Of a stretch of 64,000 nt of DNA, positions 53,939 through 62,370 are shown piece after piece. Position 1 is the stretch's first letter. Each line of letters starts with the position of its first letter. The position numbers were made by a program, and so were the translations under genes. The DNA comes from Beijerinckiaceae bacterium (GTDB lineage Bacteria > Bacteroidota > Bacteroidia > Chitinophagales > Chitinophagaceae): assembly GCA_903970475.1 (NCBI GenBank), contig CAJCIQ010000021.1, forward strand, positions 1 through 64,000. Reading direction: 5' to 3'. Below the pieces are notes generated by a model. It was given only the letters and a program-made list of their open reading frames with translations. It was not told the DNA's origin and did no database searches.

Positions 53939-54687
53939 AGATCGGCGTGATAGGAGATATTCATGAAGACGTATTGGCTTTACGCGAGTCCGTGAAGCGC
54001 ATGGAGCTGGCTGGTTGTACGGAGGTGATCTGTTTGGGGGATATAGTTGGTTTTAAGGTCAATACCTATCCTTATCTGGATACCCGCAGCGCGCACGAAT
54101 GCATTGCCATCGTCAGGGATATATGTTCCGGAGTAGTCATTGGCAACAATGACCTCTATCAGGTTAAAAAAATCCCCCGGTTTACCGGAGGCTTTCCCTT
54201 CCCGCCGGATTGGTATGACCTGGATTTTATGGAAAGAAAAACACTTTCTGAAGGTCGATTGTTCCTGTATGAAGATGTGCAGCTATCGGCGCTGTTGACG
54301 AAAACAGACCGGTCCTACCTGGAGTCCTTACCTGATTTTTTGATCAGGGATTACGCAGGACAGCGTTGGTTTTTCTCCCACTTCGCCTATCCTGATCTGC
54401 ATGGTCTTCATACCTCCTTTCCGAAAAGGGCGGAAGAAATCCTGGACCACCTGAGCTTTATCCGTTCCCAAGGTTGTGTATTGGGTGTCTCCGGGCATAT
54501 GCACCATGAAGGGATTACCCTCTGCGATGAAAGCGCGATCCATCGCCAGGGCTTTGGCACTTTCGCATTGCTGCCTTCCCTGCAATACTTATATGGACCT
54601 TGTATTGCCCGTTGCCAGGTTAACCATGGCTTTCTGATCCTGGATCCTGAGGAAGGCACCGTGGAGGCGGTAAGCCTGGGGGGGTGA
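53935..54687 (+). CDS. Metallophosphoesterase at the end of the phn operon
   Basis: 250 residues, calcineurin-like phosphoesterase of the YfcE/MJ0936 type. Metal motifs: GVIGDIHEDVLAL (DxH), ICLGDIVGF (GD), VIGNNDLY (GNxD, a variant of GNHD), FSHFAYP (His), and GVSGHMHHEG (GHxH). It is coupled to the second phnM (ATGA). It is a second candidate, besides the 2H protein, to hydrolyse cyclic or linear ribose phosphates from the pathway. No signal peptide. Confidence 0.85.
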   Translation: MKIGVIGDIHEDVLALRESVKRMELAGCTEVICLGDIVGFKVNTYPYLDTRSAHECIAIVRDICSGVVIGNNDLYQVKKIPRFTGGFPFPPDWYDLDFMERKTLSEGRLFLYEDVQLSALLTKTDRSYLESLPDFLIRDYAGQRWFFSHFAYPDLHGLHTSFPKRAEEILDHLSFIRSQGCVLGVSGHMHHEGITLCDESAIHRQGFGTFALLPSLQYLYGPCIARCQVNHGFLILDPEEGTVEAVSLGG

Positions 54688-54697
54688 GGCCCAGGCT
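54673..54697 (+). terminator. Hairpin at the end of the phn operon
   Basis: Perfect 8-bp stem AGCCTGGG / CCCAGGCT with a 9-base loop, spanning the stop codon of the metallophosphoesterase gene. No T-run follows, so it may act as a 3' stabiliser or weak terminator. Confidence 0.4.
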
Positions 54698-54730
54698 CAA
54701 CATTACATCGGGTTCCTTATTTTTGAGGAG

Positions 54731-54919
54731 ATGACGCCCATTTCTATACCTGAAAAACTTGTCAGCCCGGGGCAGTGGCTGGATCCTTACCTGCATATGC
54801 ATTACAGCTCAGAGGAGGTTACTTCCAAGAGCAGGATTTCTGTGCACGGGCACTTGTTTAGTTTTATCCTGGAGGGGGATAAGGAAGTGCATTTTCAGGA
54901 GGAACGGGTGTCATGGTGA
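54731..54919 (+). pseudogene. AraC-type regulator N-terminal fragment
   Basis: An open frame of 62 codons (starting MTPISIPEKLVSPGQWLD) with [17 protein letters not shown] resembles the start of the cupin-like sensor domain of AraC-family regulators. It stops at once and has no DNA-binding domain. The reading frame breaks exactly where PEBP-like sequence starts, so the rest was probably lost in a deletion. Too short for a confident family call. Confidence 0.5.
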
Positions 54920-55235
54920 TAACGTATCTCCGGAAATACTGGGAAAATCCTCCCGCCGGCACCAAGGCCTTTGCTGTAACCATGTATGATAAGGACGCGC
55001 CCACAGGAAGTGGATTCTGGCACTGGGTGCTATTCAAAGCCAGACTCATTTTGGTAAGCCAGGATACGGAGGATCTTGCCCTCCTCCAGGTAGCCCTCAC
55101 GAATACTTGATCACCGTTTACGCATTGAAAACCAAACTGGACCTGGACCAGACCGCAACAGCCGCATTGGTCGGGTTTAACCTCTATTTCAGTACGTTGG
55201 CTAAATCATCAATTGTGATGTATGCTCAACAATAG
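54909..55235 (+). pseudogene. Broken PEBP (YbhB/YbcL-like) gene
   Basis: Three pieces of a phosphatidylethanolamine-binding-protein-like gene lie in different frames. First [10 protein letters not shown] (frame of 54909). Then, after a frameshift near 54940, [20 protein letters not shown] followed by [13 protein letters not shown]. Then, from about 55041, [20 protein letters not shown] followed by LITVYAL and LVGFNLYFSTLAKSSIVMYA to a stop at 55233. Roughly 40 residues normally between the second and third pieces are missing. The 5' end is fused to the AraC-like fragment. Non-functional as a PEBP. Confidence 0.85.
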
Positions 55236-55356
55236 CGCGCCTGGCTGAAGGCAGGGGTACTGGCAGTGAAGGTGACTGATGGTCAACAATAGTTAACATA
55301 GTCTTTGGATCCAGACTGAGGCAGACATGGCGGGTTTTGGTTAAATTTGGATTACC

Positions 55357-57315
55357 ATGAACAAACGCCTGTTTCCTTTTGTCTGGTTGTTGTTTGGTTG
55401 CGTTGGGGTGTCCATGGGTCAAACGCCGCACCAGGTAGCCGTGGATGCTTATATGGTTACCCGTATGGCGGAGAAATTCCATACCCAGCCACGAATATTG
55501 GACAGCAACTTTTCCGCTATCTTTTTTGATCAGTTTATCAGTGAGCTGGATGACCAGCATTTTATTTTTCTGAAGCCTGATATGGACCGTCTGGAAGTAT
55601 ATCGCTATCAATTGGATAATCAGATCCGCGATGAGCAAACTAACTTTCTGGACCTGGTTAAAAGCATTTATCAGCAACGTATACGGGAGGCGGATTCGCT
55701 GATCGACCGATTGTCGGAGGTGCCTGTAGATACCTCAATGTTGCAAAGGGGAGTCGATTCACTAGCGCCTGAGGATCTGGAAGGTATGCGGGGTCATTTG
55801 GCAGTGCTTTATGGACAGACCGTGATGGAAAATGTACAGGAAGACCTCGATAGTGGCCGAAGGCATACAGAAACTTATCAGCGAAAAAGGGTAAGAAATA
55901 CCTTTAAACGGGGAATTAACCGCCTGACCCAAAGCCCTGGAGGGTTGACGCAGGCGCTGGACCTCATTTATCTTAATACCCTGGCGGGTTGTTATGATCC
56001 GCATAGTTCGTTTTTTTCCGCCACCGAGAAAGAACAATTTGAACAAGAGCTGGGGAATAGTCATTATGTGTTCGGCTTTTCCATGAAGGACCAGGAGGAT
56101 GGTACGGGGGTGGTCATAGACCGTATCGAACCAGGGACACCTGCTTTCCGATCGGGTGTCTTCTCAAAGGGGGATCAGTTGGTGTCAATACAATGGGCGG
56201 GCAAGGATCCTATTGACCTTACGGACGCCACATTGGATGAGGTCAATGAGGTGTTTGATGCGAGTAATCACGACGTGGCTACTATCCGGGTAAAGAAACC
56301 GGACGGCAGCTTTAGGCAGGTTAATTTGTCCAAACAAAGAGACCCGGAAGCTGAAACGGCATTATATAAGGTTAAAGGATGGGTCCTCAAAGGAGAGGTG
56401 CCCATAGGCTATATATCCTTGCCCTCCTTTTATACGGAATGGGATAATGCGGCTGCGGGATCGAAAGGTTGCGCCCAGGATGTGGCCAGGAAAATAAAAG
56501 AAATGTCCAAGGAGCATATCCGGGGATTGATCATAGACCTAAGGTATAATGGGGGCGGTAGCCTGGATGAGGCTATAGAACTGGCGGGACTATTTATTCC
56601 TTCAGGGCCCGTTGCTTTGGCCAGGGACAGGGACGAGAAACCCTATGTGCTCAAAGAGCTCAATGATGGCAAGGTATATAGGGGGCCATTGATCATTCTG
56701 GTCAATGGATATAGTGCTTCAGCCGCCGAGGTTATTGCCGGATGCCTTCAGGATTATAACAGGGCCCTGATCATGGGGACTCCTACTTTTGGAAAGGCGA
56801 CGGCTCAGGTCGTCCTCCCGCTGGACACCAATATAGACCTGGACAACCTTCCTTCTGATTCTGTCCAAACGAAAACGGATGGATACCTGAAATTGACCGT
56901 TAGCAGGTTGTATAGGGTAACGGGGTCTTCCGTTCAGGCCACAGGCGTTCAGCCGGATATCGTATTGCCTCCGCCTTCGGGAACCGTATTTCACCGGGAG
57001 GGGGAGGATCCCTTAGCGCTCAGACCGGCGACTATAGATACGTATATTGCTTTCAGGCGCTATCCCCTCACCTGGGATAAAGGTTCTTTGCAGCAATTGG
57101 AAGCCAATATGGAAACAGCCGGACTGTTTTCTGACAGCACGAGTGATGCTACGATACACAAACCCACCTTTAGCATGCAGGCTCCTGGCGATGAGGTAAA
57201 TGTAGCGGGGGATGATTCCTTAAAAACGTCCCTGCTCCAGGATCCCTACATGGAAATAGCTTTTTTGGTAGCCTGTAGGATGGCTAAATCCTCCGTTCGC
57301 TATGCGGATCGGTAA
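55357..57315 (+). CDS. Tail-specific protease, S41 family (Prc-like)
   Basis: 652 residues with signal peptide (MNKRLFPFVWLLFGCVGVSM). Helical TSP N-terminal domain (about 20-230; FSAIFFDQFISELDDQHFIF), PDZ domain (about 240-330; GVVIDRIEPGTPAFRSGVFS), and protease core (about 350-560) with catalytic Ser in VNGYSASAAEVIAG and Lys in GTPTFGKATAQVV. It trims C-termini of envelope proteins in the periplasm. The DUF3340-like C-terminus is shorter than in E. coli Prc. Single gene, downstream of the pseudogene scar. Confidence 0.92.
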   Translation: MNKRLFPFVWLLFGCVGVSMGQTPHQVAVDAYMVTRMAEKFHTQPRILDSNFSAIFFDQFISELDDQHFIFLKPDMDRLEVYRYQLDNQIRDEQTNFLDLVKSIYQQRIREADSLIDRLSEVPVDTSMLQRGVDSLAPEDLEGMRGHLAVLYGQTVMENVQEDLDSGRRHTETYQRKRVRNTFKRGINRLTQSPGGLTQALDLIYLNTLAGCYDPHSSFFSATEKEQFEQELGNSHYVFGFSMKDQEDGTGVVIDRIEPGTPAFRSGVFSKGDQLVSIQWAGKDPIDLTDATLDEVNEVFDASNHDVATIRVKKPDGSFRQVNLSKQRDPEAETALYKVKGWVLKGEVPIGYISLPSFYTEWDNAAAGSKGCAQDVARKIKEMSKEHIRGLIIDLRYNGGGSLDEAIELAGLFIPSGPVALARDRDEKPYVLKELNDGKVYRGPLIILVNGYSASAAEVIAGCLQDYNRALIMGTPTFGKATAQVVLPLDTNIDLDNLPSDSVQTKTDGYLKLTVSRLYRVTGSSVQATGVQPDIVLPPPSGTVFHREGEDPLALRPATIDTYIAFRRYPLTWDKGSLQQLEANMETAGLFSDSTSDATIHKPTFSMQAPGDEVNVAGDDSLKTSLLQDPYMEIAFLVACRMAKSSVRYADR

Positions 57316-57413
57316 ACGCGATGCCCAACATGCTGGATTCCAGCCACGGCTGCTGACATAGGGTTGTCACTCGCCACCCCTACTTTGTAGGCATTCTACC
57401 TAAAAAATGATCT

Positions 57414-57905
57414 ATGTCTACCATCGAAGCATTGCTCAATGAAATGGAAGCTGAATCGGTTACTACCCGAAAGATGTTATCCAGGGTTCCCACAGAAAAG
57501 TTTGATTTTAAGCCCCATCCGAAAAGCATGTCTTTAGGCAGGCTGGCAACACATATTGCCGAACTTCCAGGCTGGGTAGCTATGGGCCTGACCACAGAAG
57601 AGATGAATTTTGCCAGAAGTGAATGGAAACCCATGGTGATGCCGGATAATCAGGCCCTTATGGAATTTTTTGAACAAAAACTTCAAGAAGGTAAGACGGC
57701 ATTAGCCAATGCCAGGGAAGAAGACCTGGCTCAGACCTGGACCCTGAGAGACGGGGATACCATTATCACTGTTCAGACCAAGGCGCAGGTGGTCCGCATG
57801 GCTTTCAGCCAGATCGTACACCATAGGGCACAAATCGGGGTCTTCGTGCGTTTGCTGAATATCCCCATTCCTGGAAGCTACGGACCCAGCGCGGACGAGG
57901 ATTAG
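57414..57905 (+). CDS. DinB-family protein
   Basis: 163 residues of the DinB/YfiT four-helix bundle. Metal ligands: His in LATHIAELPGW (about 47) and the HxxxH pair-like FSQIVHHRAQIGVFVRLL (about 137-141). These are metal-dependent thiol transferases or damage-induced proteins of mostly unknown substrate. Single gene ahead of the GNAT-ankyrin gene with a 70-base GC-rich gap. Confidence 0.88.
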   Translation: MSTIEALLNEMEAESVTTRKMLSRVPTEKFDFKPHPKSMSLGRLATHIAELPGWVAMGLTTEEMNFARSEWKPMVMPDNQALMEFFEQKLQEGKTALANAREEDLAQTWTLRDGDTIITVQTKAQVVRMAFSQIVHHRAQIGVFVRLLNIPIPGSYGPSADED

Positions 57906-57975
57906 CGCACGGCCGGCCACGCCGGCGCATGGGTCCACGCCTGGTGCGGCTGGCTGGAAAGGCGTACATTTAAGC

Positions 57976-59274
57976 ATGGCGTTATCTGTCATGCAAACAA
58001 CGGCATCCATTTCCCGGCTCCAAAGGGCTGCGGCGGAAAATCATAAAGCCTTGTTCCGGACGCAGGCTATCAGTGATGGCGGAGAAGAAAGGAGTCATCA
58101 AGGGCTTGTATGGACCTATAGTGGCCCTCATCAGCCTTCGCAGGTTGGTTTTCCTTTGCTGGCTCCAGACAAGGCCGACGAGGCGCTGGATGGCCTTATA
58201 GCGGCCTATTTAAAGGAACCGCCTTCTGGTGCTGGTTGTTGGTCTTTAGACCCTTCCTATCCAGTTGACCTGGGATTAAGGTTACTGTCCCGGGGTTTCC
58301 AACCAGGTTGGAGACCACATTGGATGGGTCTGGATTTGCAAGAGCTTAAAGCAGATCATGTGTTCCCTCCAGCGTTGGAGTTGGTACTGGATAATGAAAC
58401 CGATGTGGTGACAACACCCGATCTTCCGTATGCCGATCAAAGTTTTGGGGCGACTATTCACCAGGCCGCTGTAGGTTTGACGATAAGGTATTTGGCAAGG
58501 ATGGATGGGAAAGTGGTAGGCCATTGTGGTATTTTGTTTACCCAAGGGGACTTTGGGGTGGCTGGCGTCTATCATGTAGGCGTGGTCCCTTCCCACCGGA
58601 AAAAGGGAATAGGCAAGGCCCTGGTTTCCGCTTGCTGTGCCCAGGCCAGATCCCTGGGGTATAGATATGCCTTACTCAATGGGACCGGTGATAGAATGTA
58701 TAGTCAGCTTGGTTTTGCGTCCTTGGGAAAGGGTTTTACCTGGTGGTTGAAAATGCCTCGTCTTTTGGCAGATCCTCCTACCCGGGAAAGAATAGCCCTG
58801 GCAGAAGCGGTAGGTCGCTCCCATGTTTTTTTCCTGGAGGCCATCAATCCCGATCTTTCCGAATTGTTGCGTCCCTTAACCAATGGAATGACCCTGATGC
58901 AGTTGGCGGTGCATTATGGAAGGGTTGCTTCTGTAAACTACCTCATGAAAAGGGGGGTGCCTTTACCTGTCTTATTCGCCTGGGACCTGGGTTGGAAAGA
59001 AAAAGCTTCAGCGCTGCTTAAAGCGGATCCGGGTTTAGTTAATGATGTGTACGGAGATGCCCATATCACCTTATTGCATATTGCGGTGGAAAGGAGGGAT
59101 AAGGAGTTGGCCCGCTTAGTGTTAGACGCAGGTGTGGATTTGAGCATAAGGGATACGGCATTCCACTCTACTGCTTTGGGCTGGGCGGACCATCTGGGAA
59201 GCCTGGAGATCGGGGCCATGATACGCGCCATTGCCGGGGGCGCGGGCAATGAAGGCGCCGATGCCGGCGGGTAG
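57976..59274 (+). CDS. GNAT acetyltransferase fused to ankyrin repeats
   Basis: 432 residues. The N-terminal half (about 1-255) is a tandem-like GNAT region with the acetyl-CoA motif GVVPSHRKKGIGKALVSACC and RYALLNGTGDRMYSQLGF. From about 290 to 420 come ankyrin repeats (PLTNGMTLMQLAVHYGRVAS; DAHITLLHIAVERRDKELAR; DTAFHSTALGWADHLGSLEI). The frame is continuous, so the fusion is in one polypeptide. The ankyrin part probably recruits a protein target. The C-terminal Gly/Ala-rich tail is GC-rich. Two in-frame ATGs five codons apart are possible starts. Confidence 0.85.
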   Translation: MALSVMQTTASISRLQRAAAENHKALFRTQAISDGGEERSHQGLVWTYSGPHQPSQVGFPLLAPDKADEALDGLIAAYLKEPPSGAGCWSLDPSYPVDLGLRLLSRGFQPGWRPHWMGLDLQELKADHVFPPALELVLDNETDVVTTPDLPYADQSFGATIHQAAVGLTIRYLARMDGKVVGHCGILFTQGDFGVAGVYHVGVVPSHRKKGIGKALVSACCAQARSLGYRYALLNGTGDRMYSQLGFASLGKGFTWWLKMPRLLADPPTRERIALAEAVGRSHVFFLEAINPDLSELLRPLTNGMTLMQLAVHYGRVASVNYLMKRGVPLPVLFAWDLGWKEKASALLKADPGLVNDVYGDAHITLLHIAVERRDKELARLVLDAGVDLSIRDTAFHSTALGWADHLGSLEIGAMIRAIAGGAGNEGADAGG

Positions 59275-59294
59275 GTCCCCCAAAGCTTAACCGC

Positions 59295-60197
59295 TCACTG
59301 AAAGCGCATCATTCCTTCGATTTTCCGGTATGGACGGGTAAAGAAGTCATAGACCAGGGGGTTGAATTGATCCCTTTTGAATATCGGCGTGGAATGCCCT
59401 GAATAAGGGATGATCCATAGATAGGACTTAGGAATGTTTTCTGCTATTAAAACAGTATGCCTGACGGGAATAAGTTCATGGTCTCCTCCTATGACCAGGG
59501 TCGGGCATTGAATGGTCTGGAGCTCGTCCAGGGTCATATGAGGTTGGTACAGGTCCAGGTCATTAATCTTCAGCTCATTTTTGCTTTCCGGCGTTACAGG
59601 CAGTTTACGCAGGCGTACACTGTTTTTTTGCATGTCCTCATATACAAAAGGAACCAATGCGGTAGTATCGGGCCATAGGTTGGCTCCGGTAATGGCCAGG
59701 CGTTTCACTTTGTCAGGATGACGAATAGCCAGGAGTAGCCCATTGATGCCTCCATCGCTCCATCCGATAACGTAGGCGCTGTCCAGGTGCATGCTGTCCA
59801 ATAGGGCATTGAAATCGTCGGCCATCATTTCAAAGCTCAGGGAGTCGGAGGGATCCTTGGATAAGCCTTGGGCCCGGCTGTCTACGGCTATGACCTGGTA
59901 GTATTTTGCGAAGTAGGGGATGTTATGGGTGAAGTTGCCGATAGAGCCTCCGTTTCCATGGATAAACAGCAATGGACTCCCTTTGCCATATACTTCATAA
60001 TATAAATTAATTCCCCGGGTATGGAGGAAGTGCCCGGCAGCCGGATTATTTCCGTATACGATGGCCTGGGGAGTGGATGCGGCAGGTGATTTTTTGGAAT
60101 GGGTCTTTGTATGATGTTGAGCACTGGCAGCATTTTGAAGGCTGGCCAACGTGTTAAGTCCCAAAAACAAGAGAAAACCCGGGAGTATCCGCATCAT
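59295..60197 (-). CDS. Exported alpha/beta hydrolase (second copy)
   Basis: 300 residues, a close paralogue of the hydrolase in the GH20 operon: LLFIHGNGGSIGNFTHNIPY, nucleophile elbow IGWSDGGINGLLLAIRHPDK, VTGANLWPDTT-like ITGANLWPDTTA, acid in VIGGDHELI, His in YSGHSTPIF. Signal peptide (MMRILPGFLLFLGLNTLASL). It converges with the GNAT-ankyrin gene with 20 bases between. Substrate unknown. Confidence 0.86.
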   Translation of the reverse strand: MMRILPGFLLFLGLNTLASLQNAASAQHHTKTHSKKSPAASTPQAIVYGNNPAAGHFLHTRGINLYYEVYGKGSPLLFIHGNGGSIGNFTHNIPYFAKYYQVIAVDSRAQGLSKDPSDSLSFEMMADDFNALLDSMHLDSAYVIGWSDGGINGLLLAIRHPDKVKRLAITGANLWPDTTALVPFVYEDMQKNSVRLRKLPVTPESKNELKINDLDLYQPHMTLDELQTIQCPTLVIGGDHELIPVRHTVLIAENIPKSYLWIIPYSGHSTPIFKRDQFNPLVYDFFTRPYRKIEGMMRFQ

Positions 60198-60241
60198 GGT
60201 TGAATGATTTACCGCAATCTACGCATATCCCGGGTAGTTTC

Positions 60242-60991
60242 CTATCTTCCACGTGGGTGAAAGAACCAATGGAATCCCACACTTAGGGTAAATCCATCGC
60301 TACTAGTTGCCAGACTATAGTTATTGGGTTTGGTTTCACTACCACCATTGTCCAGAACGGTCACTGTTTGGTTGTTATTGCTGCTGTACTCGTAGTTGTG
60401 TGCATAACCAATGGCAAAGTCCATGCCTACGTTTTTCCCTATAAAATGAGTCACACCAATGGAGGCGCCTGAGGTCCAGGTAAAGATATTGCTTACGGTC
60501 CCGCTGCTGGCATAGGTGCTGGTTGCATTGCTGTATCCTCTTCCGCTGGAAGAACCGCCTCCTGTGCCAACGGTTCCCTGTGCCTGCATGTAAAGCATGG
60601 TGCGCAGTGGTTTGTTCTCATAGAAGTAATAGCGAAGAAAGGGGCCCAGGTTCATGGTAGTGGTATTGGTGGAAGTGGTTTCGGCCGTTGGAGTCCCTTC
60701 TGTGTTGGCGGTGTTTGTTTTGTTATGGGAATAGCTTAATCCCAGGCTTCCGCCGATAATGAGGTGATTGGTAACAAATACGCCCATGGATGGGGATAAA
60801 CTAAGGCTGTAAGCATGGGCATCGGTGTTTTTATTGCCTCCATCTGAATAATCGTAGTTGTTCGAAGTTTGTGTGTAGGAGGTTGATCCAATGGAGGTGC
60901 CGACAAATAAGGTGCCTTTCAGGCTTTGGGCGGCAACAGGCGTCAGGCCTGCCATGCTGGCAATGGCCAGGAACAAAAATGGCTTTTTCAT
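60242..60991 (-). CDS. Outer-membrane beta-barrel protein
   Basis: 249 residues. Signal peptide MKKPFLFLAIASMAGLTPVA. Mature part has eight or so amphipathic strands (GTLFVGTSIGSTSYTQTSNN; MGVFVTNHLIIGGSLGLSYS; LGPFLRYYFYENKPLRTMLY; VGMDFAIGYAHNYEY) separated by Ser/Thr/Asn-rich loops and ends GFTLSVGFHWFF, the aromatic last strand for BAM recognition. An OmpW/OmpA-barrel-like porin; the partner is unknown. Confidence 0.82.
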   Translation of the reverse strand: MKKPFLFLAIASMAGLTPVAAQSLKGTLFVGTSIGSTSYTQTSNNYDYSDGGNKNTDAHAYSLSLSPSMGVFVTNHLIIGGSLGLSYSHNKTNTANTEGTPTAETTSTNTTTMNLGPFLRYYFYENKPLRTMLYMQAQGTVGTGGGSSSGRGYSNATSTYASSGTVSNIFTWTSGASIGVTHFIGKNVGMDFAIGYAHNYEYSSNNNQTVTVLDNGGSETKPNNYSLATSSDGFTLSVGFHWFFHPRGR

Positions 60992-61061
60992 GTATGAGAT
61001 AGTAGTGTGTTAAAAAAATCCTCAGTCAGACGTTTGGTTATTGGAAAAGGTTTAATGTGGT

Positions 61062-61069
61062 CAAAAATA
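61062..61069 (-). promoter_or_regulatory. Candidate -7 element for the beta-barrel gene
   Basis: On the minus strand TATTTTTG fits TAnnTTTG, about 70 bases upstream of the ATG. No -33 box at a proper distance. Confidence 0.3.
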
Positions 61070-61161
61070 TTGATGGCACAAAACTTGGTATTGTATCAAT
61101 GACAGTGTATCCTTGCGCCTCAAAAAGGGCAAACCATTCAATGTGTTATAACTATCCTTTT

Positions 61162-62223
61162 ATGAAACAGCTAAGTAAAATCGTAAGTCTGACCATGCTA
61201 TCAGCCCTTTTGGTATCCGGGGCTTATGCGCAATTCAGCATCGCCGTTGGCGTTAACATAAATACCGCTCCTCCTCCGCTTCCAGTCTATACGCAACCCC
61301 CTTGTCCAACTGATGGGTACATGTGGACCCCTGGGTATTGGGCCTATGGAGATGACGGTTATTATTGGGTGCCTGGTGTTTGGGTTCCTTGCCCTACACC
61401 CGGTTATTTATGGACCCCTGGCTACTGGGGATATGCCGGCGGCAATTACGGCTGGCATGGTGGTTACTGGGGCCCTCATATAGGCTTCTATGGTGGATGT
61501 AACTATGGAGGTGGCTATGGTGGCGTAGGCTTTATCGGTGGTGGTTGGTCAGGTGGTGTATACCGTTACAATACGGCTGTGGTAAACGTCAATACTACGG
61601 TAGTGAGAAATGTATACGTGGACAAAACCGTTATCAATAACACTACGGTCATCAATAACCGCGCGAGCTTTAACGGACCCGGCGGTATCACCAGGCAGCC
61701 TAATGCACAGGAGCAAGTAGCGGCTAGTGAACATCACGTACAGCCTACCCAGGCTCAGTTTGATCACAGCCACACTGCTAGTCAGGACCGCAATGCCTAT
61801 GCGAAGGCCAATGGTGGTCATCCTCCAACAACTGCTATGGATAGAGTAGGAGGAGCACGTTTCAACCCTCATGGCGCTCCCGGAGCACCGGTTAACCGTA
61901 CGGCCAGTACAAACAATCATCCGGCCGCAAACACACCTAACCATTCCGCTCCTCATGCTGCAACGGTGAATCATCCTTCCAGTACAGTAAATCATCCTAA
62001 CAATAATCACCCTGCGGGTAACCCTAATACTGGTCATCCCGCTAATACGCCGAGTCATACGACTGCGCCCAGTCATCCTTCAGGTAATCCAGGTGGATCG
62101 CATTCTTCAGGTAATCCTGGCGGTAGCCATCCCGCACCTCAGCATCCCAGCGGTAATCCTGGCGGCAGCCATCCTCCTGCCTCACATCCAGCAGGCGGAG
62201 GTGAGCACCACGAACATCGCTAG
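61162..62223 (+). CDS. YXWGXW-repeat surface protein with low-complexity tail
   Basis: 353 residues from the ATG at 61162, where MKQLSKIVSLTMLSALLVSG then AYAQ is a good signal peptide; the frame extends 35 codons upstream with no signal. Residues about 45-140 are YXWGXW-type repeats (DGYMWTPGYWAYGDDGYYWV; PGYLWTPGYWGYAGGNYGWH). A Val/Asn stretch (VVNVNTTVVRNVYVDKTVIN) follows. The last 150 residues are His/Pro/Asn/Gly/Ser-rich, probably unfolded, and the His-rich end could bind metal. Role unknown; related to the small lipoprotein near the left end. Confidence 0.8.
   Translation: MKQLSKIVSLTMLSALLVSGAYAQFSIAVGVNINTAPPPLPVYTQPPCPTDGYMWTPGYWAYGDDGYYWVPGVWVPCPTPGYLWTPGYWGYAGGNYGWHGGYWGPHIGFYGGCNYGGGYGGVGFIGGGWSGGVYRYNTAVVNVNTTVVRNVYVDKTVINNTTVINNRASFNGPGGITRQPNAQEQVAASEHHVQPTQAQFDHSHTASQDRNAYAKANGGHPPTTAMDRVGGARFNPHGAPGAPVNRTASTNNHPAANTPNHSAPHAATVNHPSSTVNHPNNNHPAGNPNTGHPANTPSHTTAPSHPSGNPGGSHSSGNPGGSHPAPQHPSGNPGGSHPPASHPAGGGEHHEHR
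62080..62172 (+). repeat. SGNPGGSH repeats in the tail of the YXWGXW protein
   Basis: Three 24-base units at 62080, 62107 and 62149 encode SGNPGGSH, separated by short Ser/Pro/Gln/His spacers. Codons vary between units, so the amino-acid repeat is kept while the DNA has drifted. Confidence 0.8.
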
Positions 62224-62266
62224 CTTTTATACCGTATCACTACTACTTCTATACTTTTTGAAAATC

Positions 62267-62309
62267 CCATGGCCTTTGCGGTACTGCACCGTGAAGGCCA
62301 TGGTGTTTT
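62267..62309. terminator. Convergent terminator hairpin
   Basis: Perfect 10-bp stem CCATGGCCTT / AAGGCCATGG, extended inside by CGGT / ACCG around a 5-base loop, then TGTTTTAG on the plus strand. It lies between the YXWGXW gene and the converging radical SAM gene. Confidence 0.6.
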
Positions 62310-62370
62310 AGGGAGGCGGGAACGGCCGCGCAAGGACGGTGCCTATGGATCAAGATGGATGCCACCGGCA

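Noticed and set aside
54731-55235. Small intact genes between the phn operon and the S41 protease
   Set aside because: The open frames are pieces of AraC-like and PEBP-like genes in three frames with a deletion, so they are remnants.
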